Assembly: GCA_019894875.1 (NCBI GenBank)
Contig: JAGXNR010000082.1
Coordinates: forward strand, 1 to 12,543
Reading direction: 5' to 3'
DNA length: 12,543 bases
DNA from: Promethearchaeota archaeon
Lineage (GTDB): Archaea; Asgardarchaeota; Lokiarchaeia; Sigynarchaeales; SOKP01
Shown here: piece after piece, positions 5,931 through 11,367 of the stretch
Layout: each line of letters begins with the position of its first letter
How positions within the stretch are numbered: the first letter of the stretch is position 1
Program-made: the position numbers and the translations under genes
The notes under the pieces: model-generated
What the model saw: the letters and a program-made list of their open reading frames with translations, nothing else
What the model was told of the DNA's origin: nothing
The model's database searches: none

Positions 5931-6527
5931 TTAAACATCTGGAAATTCTATAGCTTTCGCTTTTGAAGCACCCATCATTTGTCCCATACCCCCTGAGGCT
6001 TGGGTCTGTAATTTTAAAATTCTCTGAACTAACGTATTAATACCAAGAGAACATAGAAAATACCATGCTGTAAAGTTTATCCAAATCGGACCTGCACTTA
6101 TGAAATTCCCTATGAGAGGTACATCGTTTGCATGCATAGGACTAAGTGCAACTTGTGCACCACTAAAAATAGTATTTAGTACCCCAAAAATTATAATCAT
6201 TGGAAGGAAGGTTATACAGGTTGGTTTCAATCTCTGAAGTGACATTTTTTGCTGCGATTGTTTTAACATGGCTTCTTTACGTTCCCATTTTTTTTTATGT
6301 TTTCGATAACGCTCAGGATCTACTTCGGCTAGCTCAATAATTTTTTCTTTCTCTTCTTCATGACCCTTAATTTGTCTTTGCTTGCGTTCTATTTCATCAG
6401 TATCAACAAGCAATTTAGTCAAGGAAGCACTTATAAGTGCTGTAAGAGTAGCTAACATGAGCACAAAAAGCATTGATACCGGTGGGGTAGCTAACCAATC
6501 CGCAAAATCGAAAATTAATAACATCAT
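5931..6527 (-). CDS. DUF106 membrane protein (archaeal Oxa1/YidC/EMC3-like insertase)
   Basis: This is a 198-residue protein. One membrane segment (about 15-40, VSMLFVLMLATLTALISASL) leads into a long charged coiled coil (about 45-100, many Glu, Lys and Arg, with KWERKEAMLKQSQQKM). Two further membrane segments follow (about 105-125, TFLPMIIIFGVLNTIFSG, and about 147-170, INFTAWYFLCSLGINTLVQ). The tail is Met- and Gly-rich (GGMGQMMGAS). This three-helix plus cytosolic coiled-coil plan is that of archaeal DUF106, related to EMC3, TMCO1 and YidC and thought to insert membrane proteins. It lies 146 nt downstream of secY, a typical partner, but adk, often between them, is absent. Two adjacent ATGs (6527, 6524) are possible starts. 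Confidence 0.88.
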   Translation of the reverse strand: MMLLIFDFADWLATPPVSMLFVLMLATLTALISASLTKLLVDTDEIERKQRQIKGHEEEKEKIIELAEVDPERYRKHKKKWERKEAMLKQSQQKMSLQRLKPTCITFLPMIIIFGVLNTIFSGAQVALSPMHANDVPLIGNFISAGPIWINFTAWYFLCSLGINTLVQRILKLQTQASGGMGQMMGASKAKAIEFPDV

Positions 6528-6554
6528 TATTATATTGTAATAAAACTAAAAACG

Positions 6555-6564
6555 TTATAAATTT
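6555..6564 (-). promoter_or_regulatory. Candidate TATA box for the DUF106 gene
   Basis: On the - strand AAATTTATAA lies about 30 nt before the start codon, predicting a near-leaderless mRNA. A second candidate TTATAAAAAG lies farther upstream (about 6594-6603). A T-rich run (about 6616-6630 on the - strand) between secY and this gene could end the secY transcript. Confidence 0.3.
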
Positions 6565-6673
6565 TACAGAAGGAATTCTATTTCATTCGGTTCTTTTTAT
6601 AACAATGATATTAGGAAAGAAAAAACTTAATATTAAATAGCGTGTAAAAGCCTTTACTCTCTGTAGATTAACG

Positions 6674-8164
6674 CTAATCCATTCCAAGAAGCGCTCTCAT
6701 GCCAGGATACTGTGAGGCTGCCATTTCCTTAGCTAGAGTTTCACCATATTGATGAATTATGCCAATGCTTATTAACAAACCCGTACCAGATGTTAATGCC
6801 CCTAAACTATCAGCAGAGAAGCTCAAAACAGCGATAAGAATTCCGTTAAGAATTACAAGAGTCGGGATATATCTCTTCAAAATTCGTTCTAATATTTTCT
6901 CAGAGCTCCTGAACCCCGGCACCTGCATCTTTGAATCTATTATCTGCCCGGCTATATCGCGCGGAGCAAGACCTGACACTTCGACCCAAACCCGACCGAG
7001 TAATATACAAAGACCAATGAAAATCATTAAATAGAAGACCGCCCTAAAAGGATCCGCCGCTAGCTGAGCCAATCCCAATGGAGGTGTAAGCAAATATATT
7101 AATCCAGATTTCGGTATTAATTGACCCCCCATCCCACTTCCTGCGCTTTGTGATTCAAATACCCCAATTAAGTCAATCCAAAAATCAGGGATAAGCCCTC
7201 CGTTAGTAACACGTAAAGTAGATCCTGGTCCAGCAAGTAACTGCCCAAAAAACAGGACGTTCGCATATAATGCATTAACTAATATTACAGGGATATTAGA
7301 AACATAAAGTAGTTTCATTGGATACTTTCCTTTATAACCTCGATAGCCCCGATATGTAAGTGGGATTTCGACGCGTGTTGATTCAAACCAAATGACCACG
7401 AAAACTATCCCCACGGTAGTTATGATCCCTAGCAACGATGGGAGGTTTTGCCTAAGAAAAAGATCTCCTACGTTAGTTGTAGGATCGTTATCAAAAATAG
7501 CAGTAAAAAACGCAATAACAATCCCTCTTGGTAATCCATCTCCATCAGGGGGTGCAGCAGTAGTAATAAAACTGAAGCTATTCCAGAAGATTTGCCCGGC
7601 TACACCAGCAGCAATAAACAAGGATACACCACTGCCAAGACCCCATCCTTTTTGAAGTAATTCATCAAGGAGAATAATAACGACTCCTGCTAATAGCAAT
7701 TGAACAAAAACAAATACTGCACTTTGGATCCCTATTTCTGATAAATTTCCAAAAGCGCCCCCCAATAAGTAAGCAATGGCATTGAATACTGTTAGGAAAA
7801 TAGCAAGAACTTTCTGAGCACCACTAAACAGAGCTCTATCATATGGATCGGACATATTTACTTTGATAATTCGTGAACCTAAGAGTAATTGCATGATAAG
7901 TCCTGAGGTTACAATGGGGCCAATACCGAGTTCTGTGAGTGTTCCTCTCTGGCTTGCAAGAATTACACGCAACCAATAAAAATAATCTGTTGATTCTTCA
8001 ATCTGAATACCATAAAGAGGGATATTTGACATTATCAGATAAATTATTAATACAACAGCAGTCCAAATAAATTTTTCTTTAAAGGAAACCTCACGCTGAG
8101 GATTTTTAATCTCAGGCATTGCTTTAACGAATGGTGCAAAGAATTTAAGGAATTTTCCAGCCAT
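6674..8164 (-). CDS. secY: Protein translocase channel subunit SecY
   Basis: This 496-residue protein has ten predicted membrane segments, as expected for SecY/Sec61-alpha. The start FLKFFAPFVKAMPEIKNP is the archaeal N-terminal signature. The plug region follows the first helix (YFYWLRVILASQRGTLTELG, then IGPIVTSGLIMQLLLGS). The cytosolic loops that contact the ribosome are basic: STRVEIPLTYRGYRGYKGKY, and GLAPRDIAGQIIDSKMQVPG followed by a Lys/Arg-rich helix. It is the pore of the Sec translocon for secretion and membrane insertion. No Shine-Dalgarno site is seen before the ATG at 8164. In many archaea secY follows rpl15; here it lies 305 nt downstream of rpl12 on the same strand, so the classic spc context is broken upstream. 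Confidence 0.96.
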   Translation of the reverse strand: MAGKFLKFFAPFVKAMPEIKNPQREVSFKEKFIWTAVVLIIYLIMSNIPLYGIQIEESTDYFYWLRVILASQRGTLTELGIGPIVTSGLIMQLLLGSRIIKVNMSDPYDRALFSGAQKVLAIFLTVFNAIAYLLGGAFGNLSEIGIQSAVFVFVQLLLAGVVIILLDELLQKGWGLGSGVSLFIAAGVAGQIFWNSFSFITTAAPPDGDGLPRGIVIAFFTAIFDNDPTTNVGDLFLRQNLPSLLGIITTVGIVFVVIWFESTRVEIPLTYRGYRGYKGKYPMKLLYVSNIPVILVNALYANVLFFGQLLAGPGSTLRVTNGGLIPDFWIDLIGVFESQSAGSGMGGQLIPKSGLIYLLTPPLGLAQLAADPFRAVFYLMIFIGLCILLGRVWVEVSGLAPRDIAGQIIDSKMQVPGFRSSEKILERILKRYIPTLVILNGILIAVLSFSADSLGALTSGTGLLISIGIIHQYGETLAKEMAASQYPGMRALLGMD

Positions 8165-8469
8165 AATTATACAACAACGTGGGTTTTTTTCGGTTAGTTA
8201 CTAAGACTATTAAAAAAATATTATAAAAATCTCAAAACTAATCAGTAATTTTAAAAAAAATGAATTTAAAAAAAAGTTTTTGATTTGAGTAGATTCTTCA
8301 AATATATTTAATTTAGAATTAGTGGTTATTCAAAAAAATTAATAAAATAAATAAAAAAATAGATGCTTCTTCTAATACCTAAATTATATGTTAGTTTTAT
8401 AAAAACTAGGAAGGATTGTCCCATTCTTATAGATGGGTTGTTAGATTCTTCCAAGCTCCATCTTTGGTA
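8165..8469 (-). other. Gene-free stretch between rpl12 and secY
   Basis: These 305 nt are very AT-rich and hold no convincing coding sequence. The half next to rpl12 (8365-8469) carries the large inverted repeat and nested hairpins described separately. The half next to secY carries long A/T runs and promoter-like boxes: on the - strand TTTTTATAATA at 8219-8229 and TTAAATATATTTG near 8298-8310. Either could serve secY, giving leaders of about 35 or 110 nt. Confidence 0.5.
8219..8229 (-). promoter_or_regulatory. Candidate TATA box for secY
   Basis: TTTTTATAATA on the - strand lies about 60 nt before the secY start, placing transcription start near 8197. The T-rich background and a second candidate near 8298-8310 keep confidence low. 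Confidence 0.3.
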
Positions 8470-8480
8470 TTAGAAGAGGC
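8365..8480 (-). terminator. Long-range inverted repeat at the 3' end of the stalk operon
   Basis: GCTTCTTCTAATACC (8365-8379) and GGTATTAGAAGAGGC (8466-8480) pair over 15 bp with a single G-U. The arm read first on the - strand includes the last codons and stop of rpl12. Inside are further possible stems: 8392-8398 with 8402-8408, 8409-8413 with 8448-8452, and 8420-8424 with 8433-8437, which together would make a branched structure. On the - strand the second arm is followed by ATCTATTTTTTTATTTATTT, so a terminator or protected mRNA 3' end is the simplest reading. Confidence 0.5.
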
Positions 8481-8754
8481 TTCCAATGCCAGTAGGCTCT
8501 TCTTCGACTTCTTCTTCTTTCTTTTCCTCTTTCTTTTCCTCTGCTTTAACTCCCGCAGGGGCAGCCATAACAGACGCAGTGCCAGCAGATTTTATAATTT
8601 CATCAATATCTGTTTCTTTCAACCCCGCAATAAGTTTTGCGATTTCTGTTTTATCAGCTTTTCCACCTGCAGCAGTCAACACTTTTTCTACATTTGCTTC
8701 GGTAACTTTTCCTCCAACCTTATGAAGCAATAATGCAGCATAGATACTTTCCAT
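8470..8754 (-). CDS. rpl12: Ribosomal stalk protein P1/L12 (archaeal type)
   Basis: This is a 94-residue protein, slightly short for archaeal L12 (about 100-110). The N-terminal dimerisation domain starts MESIYAALLLHKVGGKVTEANVEKVL and continues with an AAGGKADKTEIAKLIAGL helix. An Ala-rich hinge (about 57-70), a Lys/Glu-rich acidic linker (EEKKEEKKEEEVEEE) and the factor-binding tail TGIGSLF follow. Several dimers bind the C-terminal helix of L10 and recruit translation factors. GAGGT lies 8 nt before the ATG. The 66-nt AT-rich gap after rpl10 is much longer than the other gaps in this operon and contains TATA-like bases, so a dedicated promoter for this multi-copy protein is possible. The stop codon lies inside a long inverted repeat. 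Confidence 0.95.
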   Translation of the reverse strand: MESIYAALLLHKVGGKVTEANVEKVLTAAGGKADKTEIAKLIAGLKETDIDEIIKSAGTASVMAAPAGVKAEEKKEEKKEEEVEEEPTGIGSLF

Positions 8755-8820
8755 AACATCTTACCTCTTTTTCATTTTTTGATATTTTTAATTTGTTATA
8801 TTAATTAATTATTTTAATTT

Positions 8821-9708
8821 TCAGCCAAACAGGCCCCCAATCCCGACTTCTTCATCAGGTTCTTCTTCAGGTTCTTTTTCTTCAACTTTAGGCTTAGATT
8901 CAGCAGGGATAGTGATTCCCTCACCAAATATAATTGCTTCGAGGGTATTAGCTTCAGACACAGCTTTCCTCACATATTCTTCAGGGATATCATCTATGTA
9001 GAATGGCATCTCAAAGGCAATTCCAAGTGCTTCTCTATAAGCCATAATAACATCTCGTTTAAACTCGTCAACATCCATATAGAGGATATCTAATGGTATA
9101 ACTTCTCCATCGGCCCAAGCATAAGATATCGTAATTAATGATTTTACTGGAGTTATTCCTAATTTTTTCAAAACAGCGGCTTGTTTTATGGTAACTAAAT
9201 CACCCACTTTATGTGTTCTTGTGTCTTCACGGATGTGAATAGTATCATTCATTATTCTTGTGGGGAGTTTTAAAGTCATATTCAATTCACTAATTACTTG
9301 TCCTGTAGGCAACCCAGTATCCCCCGCAGGAACCCAGATATCTACAGATGTTATTTCATCTGGCTTTGCAGGAACCATCCATTCATTTTCAAGAAAGAAC
9401 TTCTTTAACTCCATAAAATCAAGATTTGTAAATACCAAACTTGATTGGCCTGGAATATTATTTGCCAATTCCTCTAAATTTGATTTCTTTGATTTCTTTT
9501 TAAATTCTTCAATTGCTCGAAGCTGTAAAGATCTTTTTGACATTTTAAAAATTGCTTTACCTCTTAAGATCTTACGGGTTGATTGAATTTGCATATCTTG
9601 TATGCGACCAACTTCAATAACAGCAATATTTTTATATTTTCCAAATAGATCCAATAATACATTAATTTCTTCTAATTTCCACCGTGGAACTTGCTTTTTC
9701 GTGATCAT
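8821..9708 (-). CDS. rpl10: Ribosomal stalk base protein L10/P0
   Basis: This 295-residue protein is somewhat shorter than the longest archaeal homologues. The N-terminal rRNA-binding domain includes VPRWKLEEINVLLDLFGKYK and the KILRGKAIFKMSKRSLQLRA region. The archaeal/eukaryotic insertion domain lies about 105-180 (PAKPDEITSVDIWVPAGDTG, and a TGQVISELNMTLKLPTRI stretch). A C-terminal helical region binds L12 dimers and ends in an acidic linker and GIGGLFG, the same tail type as L12. It anchors the stalk on 23S rRNA with L11. Start ATG at 9708 is 4 nt after the rpl1 stop; GAGGTG (9719-9724) inside the end of rpl1 is its ribosome binding site, so the pair is tightly coupled. Confidence 0.95.
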   Translation of the reverse strand: MITKKQVPRWKLEEINVLLDLFGKYKNIAVIEVGRIQDMQIQSTRKILRGKAIFKMSKRSLQLRAIEEFKKKSKKSNLEELANNIPGQSSLVFTNLDFMELKKFFLENEWMVPAKPDEITSVDIWVPAGDTGLPTGQVISELNMTLKLPTRIMNDTIHIREDTRTHKVGDLVTIKQAAVLKKLGITPVKSLITISYAWADGEVIPLDILYMDVDEFKRDVIMAYREALGIAFEMPFYIDDIPEEYVRKAVSEANTLEAIIFGEGITIPAESKPKVEEKEPEEEPDEEVGIGGLFG

Positions 9709-9712
9709 CTTT

Positions 9713-10444
9713 CTAATTCACCTCTAAACTTCTTAGAAAAGTTTCATCCACTTTACAAGGGCGCCCCATTGTACTTTTTAAATACATAGATTTAAAATTA
9801 TTATATTTATGAGGCATTTGATCAGCAATAAAGCTAACGATAGTTTTTATATTCTCATATAATTTTTCTATCCCCATTGATTTTTTCCCTATTTTAGCAA
9901 AGATGATTGGTTGTTTTTTCATTTGAATTCTAACTACTTTTTTATATCTTTCGTAAGCAACTTTAAAATCCTCGGGATTATTAATAATTCCATAGCCCGT
10001 AGGGAAAGGTTTTGGCATTTTTCCTAAAGGACCTAGAAATCGTGCTAAGTAACGAGCAACATCTCGCATCATCTTCGATTCTACGATGAAAAATTCATAT
10101 TTTTTAGCGAATTTCTTTTTATCTTTCTTTTCTTCATTGTTTATCCTAGCAAGTCCATCAGCATCAAGAGTATCAATCCCAGTTTTTTTAGCTTCACTTA
10201 ATATCTCATCTGAAGCTATCACACATACATTTGGTTTTTCTTCAGTAATTATATCATGTGAGAGGATTATTTCTTTATCAATTCTGTTTTTCGGATCATT
10301 CAGATTCACATCCTTTATATTAATAATAAGATCAATCGATTCATCAAACTTTCTAACCTTATCTTTGAAACCTTCTTTTTTAATCGTTGAAAAGTCTATT
10401 GCTGTACTTAATGATTTTCTTAATAATTTATCATCTACCTTCAC
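9713..10444 (-). CDS. rpl1: Ribosomal protein L1
   Basis: This is a 243-residue protein with a GTG start. Characteristic segments are an N-terminal FDESIDLIINIKDVNLNDPK stretch, VCVIASDEI, the central ARFLGPLGKMPKPFP signature followed by TGYGIIN, and the C-terminal YLKSTMGRP. It forms the L1 arm of the large subunit near the E site. In several archaea L1 represses its own operon by binding mRNA near the start of its gene or in the leader; I did not find a convincing copy of that site by eye. The GTG at 10444 is 2 nt after the rpl11 stop, with GGTGAG about 8 nt upstream inside the end of rpl11. Confidence 0.95.
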   Translation of the reverse strand: MKVDDKLLRKSLSTAIDFSTIKKEGFKDKVRKFDESIDLIINIKDVNLNDPKNRIDKEIILSHDIITEEKPNVCVIASDEILSEAKKTGIDTLDADGLARINNEEKKDKKKFAKKYEFFIVESKMMRDVARYLARFLGPLGKMPKPFPTGYGIINNPEDFKVAYERYKKVVRIQMKKQPIIFAKIGKKSMGIEKLYENIKTIVSFIADQMPHKYNNFKSMYLKSTMGRPCKVDETFLRSLEVN

Positions 10445-10446
10445 TT

Positions 10447-10944
10447 TTACAACTCACCTTTTATTTTATCATCAAATTCTCCATTTTCTAATCTTTTTTG
10501 AATTTCTCTCGGATCTTCCCCTTCAACTGTTATACCAACAGATAAAGCGGTACCCAGAGCTGTTTTTATTGCAGATTTAAACGTTTTATCTAAAAATTTG
10601 TCTTTTTTTGCCTCAACGACATTAGCAATTTGCTCAAACGTTAGATCACCAATTTTTTCTTCTGAACATGATGAACTTCCTTTCTCTACACCTGCTTCTT
10701 TAAGTAACAATGAGGCTGTAGAAGGGGTTTCAATAAAAATTTCAAATTGTTTTGTTTCTGGATCACATTCTATTCTTACGGGTACAGTTAACCCTTTAAA
10801 GACCATCGTTTTCTCATTTATCTCATCAACGACATCTTTGATATTTATACCCGTGGGTCCAACTGCAGGCCCGATAGGCGGTCCTCCTGACGCGCTACCA
10901 CCAGTAACAAGAGCCATTACAATTACTTTTCCTTTTTCACTCAC
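10447..10944 (-). CDS. rpl11: Ribosomal protein L11
   Basis: This is a 165-residue protein with a GTG start at 10944. The N-terminal domain has the family's GGSASGGPPIGPAVGPTGIN motif followed by IKDVVDEINEKT. The C-terminal RNA-binding domain includes IETPSTASLLLKEAGVEKGS and ends in ALGTALSVGITVEGEDP, with the remaining helix IQKRLENGEFD. It binds the GTPase centre of 23S rRNA at the stalk base. It is the first gene of the rpl11-rpl1-rpl10-rpl12 operon. The secE and spt5 (nusG) genes often found just upstream in archaea are not there; a 205-nt gap and a small unrelated gene precede it. No strong Shine-Dalgarno sequence is seen. Confidence 0.95.
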   Translation of the reverse strand: MSEKGKVIVMALVTGGSASGGPPIGPAVGPTGINIKDVVDEINEKTMVFKGLTVPVRIECDPETKQFEIFIETPSTASLLLKEAGVEKGSSSCSEEKIGDLTFEQIANVVEAKKDKFLDKTFKSAIKTALGTALSVGITVEGEDPREIQKRLENGEFDDKIKGEL

Positions 10945-11023
10945 TTAATCTCACTGTTTTTGTCTAGTTACTTTTACTCAAAAATCATTCAAGGTTAAGA
11001 ACGCTAAATTAAAATCATAATAC

Positions 11024-11114
11024 TTCATTTCAATATCATCAATATATTGCAACCACATTAATTTGCGTCCTAAGTCCTTTAGAATGTTTTGAACTTAGTA
11101 AAAATTGAAATGAA
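11024..11114. repeat. 11-bp perfect inverted repeat with nested hairpins upstream of rpl11
   Basis: TTCATTTCAAT (11024-11034) and ATTGAAATGAA (11104-11114) are exact reverse complements 69 nt apart. Between them are two smaller possible stems: GCAA/TTGC (11049-11052, 11063-11066) and CTAAGT/ACTTAG (11070-11075, 11093-11098). The whole unit lies in the 205-nt gene-free gap between the 61-residue ORF and rpl11. It could be an RNA structure (cheB-side transcript end or a small RNA) or a chance product of AT-rich sequence; it lies upstream of a TATA-like stretch near 11004-11016 that may serve rpl11. Confidence 0.4.
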
Positions 11115-11149
11115 CAAAAACTAATAAGTTTTATTATAATAAACAAGCC

Positions 11150-11335
11150 TTAATATCGACAACAGATTCTTCTACCAAAATCAAAATTATGTTTTAAGAA
11201 TTCGTCAGATAAGAAATTCATTATTATGTTATAATCTAGTTTAACTTCTTTTACAATATCTTCGATCTCAACCCCAGGAGTGGAGATTAATTTAAGAATT
11301 TCTCTTTTCGCATCTTCACTCACTTCTATCTCCAT
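11150..11335 (-). CDS. Small hypothetical protein with C-terminal Cys pair
   Basis: I do not recognise this 61-residue protein. It appears helical: EDAKREILKLISTPGVEIED, then IVKEVKLDYNIIMNFLSDEF, resembling the helix spacing of a small helix-turn-helix or winged-helix domain. The end is basic with two adjacent cysteines (GRRICCRY). It starts 32 nt after the cheB stop and could share the cheB transcript. An AT-rich TTAAATTTTTTTAAG stretch (about 11357-11371) could also be its own TATA region, giving a leaderless mRNA. The balanced amino-acid composition and ordered heptad-like hydrophobics favour a real gene, but size keeps this uncertain. Confidence 0.55.
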   Translation of the reverse strand: MEIEVSEDAKREILKLISTPGVEIEDIVKEVKLDYNIIMNFLSDEFLKHNFDFGRRICCRY

Positions 11336-11367
11336 GATCTATAAAAAGTAGTTATTCTTAAAAAAAT

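Noticed and set aside
6759..7655. + strand frames opposite secY (6759-7034, 7392-7655)
   Set aside because: They are antisense to an intact, well-recognised SecY and have no domain signature.
8365..8480. Inverted repeats here and at 11024-11114 as ends of a mobile element
   Set aside because: The arms differ between sites, no transposase or target duplication is present, and the enclosed segments are under 90 nt.
8416..8733. Two + strand open frames (8416-8733 and 8486-8725) opposite rpl12
   Set aside because: They mirror the Lys/Glu-rich L12 linker, giving runs of Ser, Phe and Leu with no family resemblance. rpl12 on the - strand is certain.
10086..10948. Long + strand open frames opposite rpl1 and rpl11 (10086-10580, 10598-10948)
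   Set aside because: They are antisense shadows with Phe/Ser/Leu/Ile-rich, membrane-like composition typical of the complement of Lys-rich genes, and they have no start signals.
11021..11045. A box C/D guide RNA suggested by a TGATGA on the - strand
   Set aside because: The box C match lacks the leading purine, and no CUGA box D follows at a suitable distance.
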